Origin: Gemmatimonadota bacterium
Lineage (GTDB): Bacteria > Latescibacterota > UBA2968 > UBA8231
Direction of reading: 5' to 3'
Assembly (NCBI GenBank): GCA_002712305.1
Contig: PATE01000013.1
Coordinates: forward strand, 9,158-21,571
DNA length: 12,414 nucleotides
The notes under the pieces were generated by a model, which did no database searches, had not been told where the DNA came from, and saw nothing but the letters and a program-made list of their open reading frames with translations. How positions within the stretch are numbered: position 1 is the first letter of the stretch; each line of letters opens with the position of its first letter. The position numbers and the translations under genes were made by a program. Positions 1 through 8,045 of the stretch are shown one piece after another.

Positions 1-78
1 GGTCTGTCCGACGAAGATGCTGCGGCGCGCTACACGGCGATCAAGAAGCGCAGGGCCGAAGCGGGAAACACGCAATGA
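1..78 (+). CDS. C-terminal end of an upstream gene, probably the RND periplasmic adaptor (partial)
   Basis: Frame 1 is open from the first base to a TGA at 76-78 and encodes 25 residues beginning GLSDEDAAARYTAIKKRR and ending in Gln. The stop lies 10 nt before the ATG of the first RND permease, so the two genes are almost certainly co-transcribed. In RND operons the gene directly before the permease usually encodes the periplasmic adaptor (HlyD/MFP family). Those proteins often have a 'GL-x-D-G/E' turn in the membrane-proximal domain followed by a charged tail, and this fragment would fit that. The fragment is too short to prove the family, so the adaptor identity rests mainly on position. 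Its coding status is supported by the open frame and the tight spacing. Confidence 0.55.
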   Translation, partial: GLSDEDAAARYTAIKKRRAEAGNTQ

Positions 79-88
79 CGGTGGTCAG

Positions 89-3000
89 ATGAAACTCGTC
101 GACTTCTCGACCTCGCGGCGGGTGACGGTGGCGATGATCATGGTTGCCGTCGTCGCCTTCGGGTCTGTCGGTTTCTCCCGGCTATCTCTGAATCTGTTGC
201 CCGACATCACCTATCCGACGATCACGGTGCGAACCGAGTACGCCGGCACGGCGCCGGCGGAGATGGAGCGCTTGATCACCGAACCTGTGGAAGGGGTCGT
301 CGGTGTCGTGAGCAACGTCGTGCGTGTCAGTTCGATCTCGCGACCGGGTCTGTCCGATGTCATCATCGAATTCGGCTGGGGCACGGAGATGGATTTCGCC
401 GCCCTGGACGTCCGTGAGAAGCTCGACCTGCTGAATCTTCCTCAAGATGCCAGCAAGCCCGTGCTGTTGCGCTTCGATCCGTCTCTCGACCCCGTCATGC
501 GCATCGCCCTGTATGGGGGCAACAGCCTCATGGAGCTGCGCCGCGTTGCCGAAGAACGGATCCGCCTGGACCTGGAGAGTCTGGAAGGCGTCGCGGCAGT
601 ACGTGTGGAAGGGGGCCTGGAGGAGGAGATTCACGTCGAAGTCGAGACGAGCCGACTCGCCAGTCTTGGGATATCGATCTCACAGGTGACGCAGCGATTG
701 GCCGCCGAGAACGTGAATCTCACAGGCGGGCTGTTGAAGGATGGGGAGGCTGAGTTTCTCGTCCGGACATTGAACGAGTTCACCGATCCGGCGTCGATGG
801 AAGATCTCGTTGTCGCAGAAGTAGGCGGGGCAGCCCTGCGTCTGGCCGACGTGGGACGCGTTGTACGCGGTCACCGTGAGCGGGATGTGGTGACGCGCAT
901 CAACGGTCGCGAAGGTGTGGAGATAGCCATCTTCAAGGAAGGGGACGCCAACACCGTAGCCGTCTCGGAGACGGTGAAGCAACGACTCGAGAGTTTCTCA
1001 GAGCGTTACGCAGATCTGCTCGGCGACGCCGAGGTCGACCTCGTCGTCGATCAGGCCGTGTTCATCGAGCAATCGGTGAGCGAGGTGCTGTCCACGGCAT
1101 TGACCGGCGGTGTGTTGGCCATCATCGTCCTCTTTCTGTTTCTGCGTGATCTCAAGAGCACGGTCATCATCGGCCTTTCCATCCCGATCTCCGTGGTGGC
1201 CACCTTCTTCCTCATGTACAGTACTGACGTGAGTCTGAACATCATGTCCCTCGGTGGACTGGCTCTCGGCATCGGTATGCTCGTAGACAGCTCCATCGTG
1301 GTGCTTGAGAATGTGCAGCGTTATCGAGACGACGGGGTCGACACCTTGGGCGCGGCACGTCGGGGAACCAGTGAGGTCGCACAGGCGGTAATCGCCGCGA
1401 CGATGACGACAATCTGTGTGTTCGTCCCGATCGTTTTCGTCGAAGGTGTAGCAGGGCAGTTGTTCCGCGACCAGGCGCTCACCGTGACCTATTCTCTCGT
1501 GGCCGCCCTCTTCGTGGCTCTCATGCTGCTGCCCATGCTTTCCTCCATTGCTCTGCGCCCACTGTCCCGTGAAGAAGAAGGAGATCCAGCGGCGCGGCGC
1601 GTCCGTTATCTGGCAGGTGTTCTCGCATGGGTGGCGCGATTGTTTGCCCTCATCGGTCGTTCGCTGCTTGTCGTGCTGACGCCGGCTCTCTGGCTCTTCG
1701 ATCGGTTGTATGGGGTCACCGCCGAGGCCTATCCAAGATTGCTGCGTTGGTCGCTCGGGCACAGGCTGGTGACACTGGCCGTCTTCATCCTCCTTGGCGC
1801 AGGAGTTCTGCTGCAGGCTCGATCTCTTGGTGTCGAGTTGATCCCCGAAATGAGTCAGGGAGAATTCCTCGTCGATCTCGAATGGCCTGCGGGTACGCCT
1901 CTGGAGGCGACGGCGACTCAGGTTGCGCACATCGACGAGCAACTGCGGAATCTCGCCGGTATTCAGACCGCGTTCAGTCTCGTTGGTGCCAGCGGGGAGA
2001 CGGGGGGCTACGCAGACGAGAAGAAGGAGAATCTCGCGCAGGTGTTCATTCGCCTCAGGCAGGAAGAGAGACAGGCCGAAGAATCTGTCATGTCCTCTGT
2101 TCGCCAGGTCCTGGCCCAGATTCCCGATCTCGACTACAAGTTCTCGCGACCCTCCTATTTCTCCTTCCGTACCCCCATTGAGGTGGAGGTCACCGGATAC
2201 AGTCTCCAGACGCTGCAGGATCTGTCGACGCGAGTCGCTGATCAGATGCGCCGGATGCCGGGTCTGGTGGATGTCCGTTCGAGCGCCGAGGGCGGACAGC
2301 CGGAGATTCAGGTCATCTTCGATCGGCAGCGTGTGGCCGAACTGGGCACGACCATTCAGGCGATCGGCGATGTACTGCGAAACAAGCTGCAGGGCGAAGT
2401 GTCGACGGAACTGATCCGTCAGGATCGTCGCATCGATGTGCGTGTGCGCGCCGTGGAGGATGAGCGAGAATCCGTCGCCGACCTGCGCCGCATGATTATC
2501 AGCCCCGTCAGCTATCCGGTCCCCATTCCTCTTGAGGCGGTGGCGGATGTCATCGTCGTCGAAGGGCCGGCAGAGATCCGGCGCCTCGATCAGGAACGGG
2601 CCGTTCTCATCACCGCTAATCTGAGTGGTCGTGACCTGGGCAGCGCTGTGGCTGAGATCGAGGCGTCCACGGCCGGCCTGGCCCTCCCCGATGGCTTTGG
2701 GATTCAGGTGGGCGGTCAGAACGAAGAGATGGTGCGCAGCTTCGCCAGCATGAAGTTCGCACTCACGCTGGCGATCTTCCTCGTCTACCTGGTCATGGCG
2801 TCGCAGTTCGAGTCTCTGCTGCACCCACTAGTCATCATGTTTACCATCCCCCTGGGACTGATTGGCAGTGTGTTGGCCCTGCTGGTGACGGGGCAGACGA
2901 TCAGTGTCGTTGTCCTCATCGGGTTGATCATGCTGGCGGGGATCGTGGTAAACAATGCCATCGTTCTTGTGGACTACATCAATCAGCTCCGGCGACGCGA

Positions 3001-3238
3001 CAATGGACTGCCCAAGATCGAGGCGGTCCTCGAAGCAGGGCGCCTGCGATTCCGTCCCATTCTGATGACGACGGCCACCACGATTCTGGCGTTGCTGCCC
3101 ATGGCCCTCGGGTTGGGTGAGGGTGCCGAGATTCGTGCACCCATGGCGATTACCGTCATCGGTGGTCTGCTCGTGTCTACGATTCTGACCCTCGTCGTCA
3201 TCCCCGTGGTCTATACGTCACTCGATCGCGCCAACTGA
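89..3238 (+). CDS. RND-superfamily efflux permease, first of a tandem pair (AcrB/MdtB-like)
   Basis: This is an inner-membrane proton-driven export permease of 1049 residues, the usual length for AcrB-type RND proteins. TM1 is at about residues 11-29. A large periplasmic porter/docking loop follows, then TM2-TM6 from about 334 to 500, a second periplasmic loop, and a TM8-TM12 bundle ending with the C-terminus. The TM4 relay reads GMLVDSSIVVLENV: Asp400 is kept, Ser401 replaces the second Asp of AcrB, and Glu407 is present. TM10 has the GIVVNNAIVLVDY motif (Asn955-Asn956, Asp962), where AcrB has its Lys. The TM6-TM7 linker contains an unusually hydrophobic stretch at 508-537. I chose ATG 89 because the product then starts with the typical short cytoplasmic segment MKLVDFSTSRR; an in-frame ATG at 17 lies inside the preceding gene. 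The ribosome-binding site is weak (GGTGG, 80-84). Substrate cannot be read from the sequence. Confidence 0.95.
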   Translation: MKLVDFSTSRRVTVAMIMVAVVAFGSVGFSRLSLNLLPDITYPTITVRTEYAGTAPAEMERLITEPVEGVVGVVSNVVRVSSISRPGLSDVIIEFGWGTEMDFAALDVREKLDLLNLPQDASKPVLLRFDPSLDPVMRIALYGGNSLMELRRVAEERIRLDLESLEGVAAVRVEGGLEEEIHVEVETSRLASLGISISQVTQRLAAENVNLTGGLLKDGEAEFLVRTLNEFTDPASMEDLVVAEVGGAALRLADVGRVVRGHRERDVVTRINGREGVEIAIFKEGDANTVAVSETVKQRLESFSERYADLLGDAEVDLVVDQAVFIEQSVSEVLSTALTGGVLAIIVLFLFLRDLKSTVIIGLSIPISVVATFFLMYSTDVSLNIMSLGGLALGIGMLVDSSIVVLENVQRYRDDGVDTLGAARRGTSEVAQAVIAATMTTICVFVPIVFVEGVAGQLFRDQALTVTYSLVAALFVALMLLPMLSSIALRPLSREEEGDPAARRVRYLAGVLAWVARLFALIGRSLLVVLTPALWLFDRLYGVTAEAYPRLLRWSLGHRLVTLAVFILLGAGVLLQARSLGVELIPEMSQGEFLVDLEWPAGTPLEATATQVAHIDEQLRNLAGIQTAFSLVGASGETGGYADEKKENLAQVFIRLRQEERQAEESVMSSVRQVLAQIPDLDYKFSRPSYFSFRTPIEVEVTGYSLQTLQDLSTRVADQMRRMPGLVDVRSSAEGGQPEIQVIFDRQRVAELGTTIQAIGDVLRNKLQGEVSTELIRQDRRIDVRVRAVEDERESVADLRRMIISPVSYPVPIPLEAVADVIVVEGPAEIRRLDQERAVLITANLSGRDLGSAVAEIEASTAGLALPDGFGIQVGGQNEEMVRSFASMKFALTLAIFLVYLVMASQFESLLHPLVIMFTIPLGLIGSVLALLVTGQTISVVVLIGLIMLAGIVVNNAIVLVDYINQLRRRDNGLPKIEAVLEAGRLRFRPILMTTATTILALLPMALGLGEGAEIRAPMAITVIGGLLVSTILTLVVIPVVYTSLDRAN

Positions 3239-3251
3239 TGCGGAGATCGAC

Positions 3252-6200
3252 ATGAATCTCGCACGCTACGCCGTCAGTCGTCCTGTCACGCTGGGGATGC
3301 TCACCATCTCTCTGGTCGTATTGGGCATGATCTCCTTCGGACGCATTCCCCTGGAGCAGTATCCGTCCTTTTCGTCCTCGGGGATCACTGTCAGTGTGAC
3401 CTACCCTTCAGCTTCTCCAGAGGAAATCGAACGAGACGTCACCCTGCCACTGGAGCAGTCCCTGGCACTGTTGGGAAATCTCGAACGGGTCAGTTCCTCC
3501 TCACGGGCGAACTCGAGTTCCGTGCGTGTCGAGTTTGCCGCTGGGACGGACATGGATCTGGCGGTCATGGACGTGCGCGATCGCGTCGATCAAGTCCGAG
3601 GCATGCTCCCAGAGGGAGTCGAACGAGTAAGGATCCGCCGTTTCCAGAGCGACGATCGTCCCATTCTCGATGCGGATCTGGCCTGGCGCGGCGACGGGGA
3701 GCGGTTCTTCGACATCGTGCGCAAGGTCGTCGAGCCTCGTCTGCTGCGCCTCGATGGGGTCGCCAATGTCACCATTGACGGGATCGAGGAGAAACAACTC
3801 ACGGTGGCCCTCGATCAGCAGCGACTCTCGGCACACGACGTGTCCATGCAGCAACTGGCCAGTCAACTGCGCGGCAACAACGTCAACGTCTCCCTCGGTC
3901 GGGTGATGGACGGAGAACTTCGGTATCAGGTTCGCGCACGCGGCGAGTTCGACCAGGTCGATCAGATCGGTACTCTGCCGATCCCGCAGCGTGATCTGAC
4001 CTTGGCGGATCTTGGTGAGGTTCGCTACGAGTATCCGGAGCGCACGCGGTTCGAACGTCTCAATGGGTCGGATGCAGTCGAAGTGGAGCTCTTCAAGGCG
4101 TCGACGGCGAATGTGATCGAGGTCGCGGAAAAGGCTCGAACAGTCCTGGCTGAGATCGACAAACAATATGGCGAGGAGCTCGACATCGTCATTACCCGCG
4201 ATCGTGCCGCGGAGGTGCTCCGAGAGCTCAACAACCTGCTGGATTCGGCATTGCTGGGTGGTGTGCTGGCCATCGCCATCATCTTCCTCTTCTTACGCAG
4301 CGTTCGCAGCACCATCGTCATCGGCGTTGCCATTCCAGTTTCTGTCTGCTGTGTGTTCACCGGCCTCTACGTTGCTCGCGAGGTGTTCGGATCTCCTGTC
4401 ACGCTGAACATGGTGTCCATGGTGGGGCTGATGCTCGCCGTGGGGATGCTCGTGGACCCTGCTGTCGTGACGTTGGAGAGCATCTTCCGCCGCCGCCAGG
4501 AGGAGGGCGCTGGCCCGGTGGAGGCCGCCGTCGAGGGAAGTCGGGAGATCGGTCTGGCCGTCGTCGCTTCTGCGCTGACCACGATGTGTGTCTTCATCCC
4601 TTTTTTCTTCGTCAACGCCGGTCGCATGAGTCGTTTCATGGGCGACGCGGGCATGACGATCTGTCTGGCGATTGGCGTATCCGCCGCTGTTTCGCTGGCC
4701 GTGATTCCCCTGGCCAGTTCACGTCTGTTTCGTGACGGCTACGAGCGCTACGATGGACTGTTGAAGTTCGCCGTACTCGGCCTCGTTTTCGCGCTGGCGG
4801 GCTGGAAATTCAACAGTGTCGGCACCGATGCGTTCATCGCCTGGGGAAGCACGACCGGCAGCCGCATTCTGGCGCAGACGCTGGGCATGAGTGCAACCAC
4901 AGCTGGTGTGCTCGTCACGATTGCCCTACTGCTGATCGGCGCGGCGTGGTATTTCCGCCGACACGGGATGCGCTCTTCCTACGTACGACTTGTGAACTGG
5001 ACACTCGAGCATCGGGCCGTGACCCTCGGTGTCACTCTCGGTTTCTTCGGACTTGGCATCTGGTTGATCACGCAACTTGAGCAGCAAGGCATGTCCTGGA
5101 CGCCGGAGCGCAGCGTGAGCGTCACCGTTGAGGTGGAGCGTAGCTACTCTCTGGCCGAAACAGATTCGTTGTTCGCCCGCATCGAGCAACTGCTTCTGAC
5201 GAACAAGAAGGATCTGGATATCGAGTCCTTGTCGACTCGTTTTGGCCAACGTGGGGGAAGTGTGACGGCGCGCCTCGTCGATGCAGATGAAGGGAATCTG
5301 TCCACGATGGAGGCAGGCATGGCCGTTCAGCGCATGTTGCCGAAGAAAGTCGGCGTCAACTACCGGATGGGGCGATCCCGTAGCTGGTCGGGCCCGCAGC
5401 TCGGCGTCGAGGTTCAGCTCAAGGGCGTCGACATGGCCGTCCTTGAGGTCCTCGCACAAGACGTGCAGCAGCGGCTGCGCAAGATCGAGGGTGTCCTCAC
5501 CGTTGACACGAGTCTTGAAGATGGGGAAGAGGAGATTCAGGTCAGCGTCGATCGCGAGCAGGCCCTCGCCTATGGCCTGTCAGCGAGGCAAGTTGCCTCA
5601 ACCATTTCCAATGCGTTAGGCACACGACGAACTACCGACTTCAAGGCGCCGGAGCGCGAGATCGGCGTTGTGTTGCAGTTGGAGGAGGAGGATCGTGTCA
5701 GTTTGGAGCAGATCAAGAACATGTTTTTCGAAGGACGCAATGATACGCGAATTCAGCTGGGGGCTCTGGCGGATTTCGAGTTCGCCCACGGACCGCTCAC
5801 GCTGCAGCGCGAGGATCGCAAGCAGACACTGACGGTCTTCGCCAATACCAAGGATCGACGGGCCGCGATGCGTTTGACGCCGACGGTTTCGCAGATGATG
5901 GAGCAAGTGAGTCTGCCACCTGGCTATTCGTGGCAGATGGGGCGGGCAACACGCTGGATGCAGCAGGACACACAGGACAATTCCTTCGTCTTGATCTTCG
6001 CCCTGTTGCTCATCTATCTGATCATGGCGTCGCTCTTCGAGTCTCTGATCCATCCATTCACGATCATGTTTGCCATCCCGTTCTCACTGATCGGCGTGTC
6101 CATCGGTTTCTTCGCGCTGGATATCGCCCTCGACATGAATGGGATTCTTGGACTGCTGATCCTGTTCGGAATCGTCGTGAACAATGGCATCGTACTCGTT

Positions 6201-6512
6201 GATCACATCAATCAGTATCGCCGCGAAGGGCTCGATCGTCGCGCCGCGATCCTGCGAGGCGGTCAGAATCGAATGCGACCGATCCTGATGACGGCGGCCA
6301 CAACGATCCTGAATCTCATGCCTCTCGTTTTACCCATGGTCTACGGCACTTCGGAGGGATTCGCCAAGCGCTGGGGGCCCGTCGGCCTCGTCGTCGTCAG
6401 TGGTCTGACGACTTCGACGATTCTCACCCTCGTGCTCGCGCCCACCCTCTACTCACTGCTCGACGATCTGTCGCTGTGGATGCGCCGTGTCGTGCGAGCC
6501 GTACGTGTCTAA
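3252..6512 (+). CDS. RND-superfamily efflux permease, second of a tandem pair, with extra membrane segments
   Basis: This is a second proton-driven RND permease, 1086 residues, starting MNLARYAVSRPVTLGM with TM1 at about 10-28. ATG 3252 follows the first permease by 13 nt and has a GGAG ribosome-binding site (3242-3245) 6 nt upstream, so the two are translated from one message. The TM4 motif reads GMLVDPAVVTLESI: Asp402 is present, Pro403 stands where AcrB has its second Asp, and Glu409 is kept. TM10 carries GIVVNNGIVLVDH (Asn977-Asn978, Asp984). Two additional hydrophobic segments, about 503-520 and 549-568, lie between TM6 and the segment matching TM7 (about 589-607). The usual linker there is soluble or amphipathic. 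The protein is clearly divergent from its neighbour rather than a recent duplicate. By analogy with MdtB/MdtC, it may form mixed trimers with the first permease, or be a separate pump sharing the adaptor and channel. Confidence 0.95.
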   Translation: MNLARYAVSRPVTLGMLTISLVVLGMISFGRIPLEQYPSFSSSGITVSVTYPSASPEEIERDVTLPLEQSLALLGNLERVSSSSRANSSSVRVEFAAGTDMDLAVMDVRDRVDQVRGMLPEGVERVRIRRFQSDDRPILDADLAWRGDGERFFDIVRKVVEPRLLRLDGVANVTIDGIEEKQLTVALDQQRLSAHDVSMQQLASQLRGNNVNVSLGRVMDGELRYQVRARGEFDQVDQIGTLPIPQRDLTLADLGEVRYEYPERTRFERLNGSDAVEVELFKASTANVIEVAEKARTVLAEIDKQYGEELDIVITRDRAAEVLRELNNLLDSALLGGVLAIAIIFLFLRSVRSTIVIGVAIPVSVCCVFTGLYVAREVFGSPVTLNMVSMVGLMLAVGMLVDPAVVTLESIFRRRQEEGAGPVEAAVEGSREIGLAVVASALTTMCVFIPFFFVNAGRMSRFMGDAGMTICLAIGVSAAVSLAVIPLASSRLFRDGYERYDGLLKFAVLGLVFALAGWKFNSVGTDAFIAWGSTTGSRILAQTLGMSATTAGVLVTIALLLIGAAWYFRRHGMRSSYVRLVNWTLEHRAVTLGVTLGFFGLGIWLITQLEQQGMSWTPERSVSVTVEVERSYSLAETDSLFARIEQLLLTNKKDLDIESLSTRFGQRGGSVTARLVDADEGNLSTMEAGMAVQRMLPKKVGVNYRMGRSRSWSGPQLGVEVQLKGVDMAVLEVLAQDVQQRLRKIEGVLTVDTSLEDGEEEIQVSVDREQALAYGLSARQVASTISNALGTRRTTDFKAPEREIGVVLQLEEEDRVSLEQIKNMFFEGRNDTRIQLGALADFEFAHGPLTLQREDRKQTLTVFANTKDRRAAMRLTPTVSQMMEQVSLPPGYSWQMGRATRWMQQDTQDNSFVLIFALLLIYLIMASLFESLIHPFTIMFAIPFSLIGVSIGFFALDIALDMNGILGLLILFGIVVNNGIVLVDHINQYRREGLDRRAAILRGGQNRMRPILMTAATTILNLMPLVLPMVYGTSEGFAKRWGPVGLVVVSGLTTSTILTLVLAPTLYSLLDDLSLWMRRVVRAVRV

Positions 6513-6568
6513 AGTTTCCACCCGTCAACTCTGCTGATCTGATCGCGAACCAAGGACATCTGTCAATC

Positions 6569-7936
6569 ATGCGCATCGTCGTCATCTGCTTAATCCTGGC
6601 CTCGTTGACCCACGCCGCCATCGCTGATGACACTCCGCTTACCCTGGGGCAGTGCATCGAGATCGCTCTGGCGCAGAATACAGATGTGCGTCTCGCGGAG
6701 GAGGGGCTGACACGATCCCATGCAGACGCCAAGTCCGCCTACGCCCGCCGATTGCCCAGTATCAGTGCTGGTCTGCTGAGCTACTCACGTTCGCGCACGG
6801 GGCCGTCGGTGCGCATCCAGGACAACCCCGCGGGTATCGACCCCGTCACCGGTGAGCGCATCTTCGTCGAAGAGGAGACGCGGATTCCCGCTGTGGACCG
6901 GGACAACTATTCACTCAGCGCGAATCTGAACCACACGATCTTCGACGCCGGTGAGGGCCGACATTCACACAACGCAGCTCGTGCCTCGGTGGATGGTGCA
7001 TCCTTCGATTTCGAAGCGCGCCGGGCACAGGTCGTGTTCTCTGTCAAACAGGCCTACTTCTCACTTTTGAAGGCGTCGGAGTTGACCCAGGTCCAGCAGG
7101 AGAGTCTCGAGCTGAGCCAGCGGCGGCTCGAGGAAGCAAAAGCACGTCTCGAAGTAGGGGCGGGTACACGGGTCGACATGCTCCGTCTACAGGTGGCGGC
7201 GGAGAATACGCGCGCTGATCTGATCAATCTGCAGCAACAGGAGCGCCTGGCTATCGCCCAGCTCAACTACCTCATGGGCCGCGATGTGCTCGTGCCGCTC
7301 ACGGTTGTGCCCTTGTCGGAAGGTGAGCTGCGTGTCCCGCCTCCACCTGCACTCGGCCCACTGGTAGAGCAGGTCCAGGCACGCAATCCAGACCTGCAAC
7401 GTCTGCAGGCTTCTGTGCGTGCTGCCCAATCCTCGGTCAAGTCATCGCAGTCCGCCTACGCACCCCGAGTCTCGGGCAACCTCTCGTACAGCCGAAGCAA
7501 CGAGGTCTTCGATCGAGTGTATGGCAATCTCTCTCAGGAGTATCGCCTCAACGCCGGTCTCTCTCTCAGTTACAATGTGTTCGACGGCGGAATCCGCTCG
7601 GCCGGTGTGCGGCGCTCCAAATCATCGCTTAACACGGCGAGACTCACATTGGAGGCCAGAGAGCGTGATATCGCCCTCAATGTAGAAACCACATGGCTCG
7701 AGTTGGATCGTCTGCGACGGATTCTCGATCTGGCTGAGGGTACCGTCGAACTGGCCACCGAAGACCTGCATCTAGCTGAGGAGCGCTATCGGGTCGGGAA
7801 GGGAACTGTGCTTGAAGCCCTGGACGCGCAGGTGGGTTTCACCGAAGCCCGCAGCAGCATGGTGCGGGCTCGGTATGATCTGGCCGTGGCCGACGCGGAT
7901 CTGCAGCGCCTGCAGGGCGAGGCGGGTGCTGAGTAG
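6569..7936 (+). CDS. TolC-family outer-membrane efflux channel
   Basis: This is the outer-membrane exit duct for the RND pump: 455 residues with two outer-membrane-efflux-protein repeats. A Sec signal peptide is visible (MRIVVICLILASL, likely cut after Ala19 in AIA-DD). No lipobox Cys follows, so it is not a lipoprotein of the OprM type. Repeat 1 starts at TLGQCIEIALAQN (about 25-37) and has long coiled helices at 149-237 containing RLEVGAGTRVDML. Repeat 2 starts at about 262 (LVEQVQARNPDLQRLQ) and has helices at about 365-455 containing RYRVGKGTVLEALDAQ. Beta-strand segments with Tyr-Ser-Arg-Ser lie between the helix pairs in both repeats. I chose ATG 6569, with AAGGA at 6552-6556, over an in-frame ATG at 6476 because the longer form would overlap the permease gene and bury the signal peptide. 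The gene lies 56 nt after the second permease and ends at a hairpin terminator. Confidence 0.93.
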   Translation: MRIVVICLILASLTHAAIADDTPLTLGQCIEIALAQNTDVRLAEEGLTRSHADAKSAYARRLPSISAGLLSYSRSRTGPSVRIQDNPAGIDPVTGERIFVEEETRIPAVDRDNYSLSANLNHTIFDAGEGRHSHNAARASVDGASFDFEARRAQVVFSVKQAYFSLLKASELTQVQQESLELSQRRLEEAKARLEVGAGTRVDMLRLQVAAENTRADLINLQQQERLAIAQLNYLMGRDVLVPLTVVPLSEGELRVPPPPALGPLVEQVQARNPDLQRLQASVRAAQSSVKSSQSAYAPRVSGNLSYSRSNEVFDRVYGNLSQEYRLNAGLSLSYNVFDGGIRSAGVRRSKSSLNTARLTLEARERDIALNVETTWLELDRLRRILDLAEGTVELATEDLHLAEERYRVGKGTVLEALDAQVGFTEARSSMVRARYDLAVADADLQRLQGEAGAE

Positions 7937-7975
7937 TAGGGGTCGACAGGCAAACTGAGACAGCACGTCAGCATG

Positions 7976-8018
7976 AAAAAAGGCCGGTTCACCTTCGCGG
8001 TGAGCCGGCCTTTCTCTG
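7976..8018. terminator. Bidirectional rho-independent terminator between convergent genes
   Basis: A 15-bp inverted repeat (left arm 7979-7993, right arm 7999-8013, one G-T wobble, loop TTCGC) contains the GC core GGCCGG/CCGGCC. It is preceded by a run of six A (7976-7981) and followed by a T-rich stretch, so it reads as an intrinsic terminator on both strands. It lies 40 nt after the TolC stop and about 30 nt after the stop of the minus-strand gene, which is the expected place for a shared terminator of convergent units. Confidence 0.88.
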
Positions 8019-8045
8019 TTGCGATTCTGAACTGTCAGATCGAGA

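Noticed and set aside
17-88. An upstream in-frame ATG extending the first RND permease by 24 residues
   Set aside because: It overlaps the end of the preceding gene and would add a charged tail before the conserved cytoplasmic start; ATG 89 fits the family.
998-2824. A 608-codon open frame on the minus strand
   Set aside because: It lies wholly opposite the first RND permease, which has unmistakable family motifs. The antisense product is His/Asp/Gln-rich with no recognisable domain. Long antisense frames are common opposite GC-rich genes.
89-6512. The idea that the RND pair is a heavy-metal (CusA-type) exporter serving the Met-rich protein
   Set aside because: I see no Met-relay pattern of the CusA type in either permease, and both resemble general AcrB/MdtB-like pumps. 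The EF-hand gene is on the opposite strand beyond a terminator.
6476-6568. An upstream in-frame ATG extending the TolC-family protein by 31 residues
   Set aside because: It overlaps the second permease gene and would place the signal peptide internally; ATG 6569 gives a normal Sec signal.
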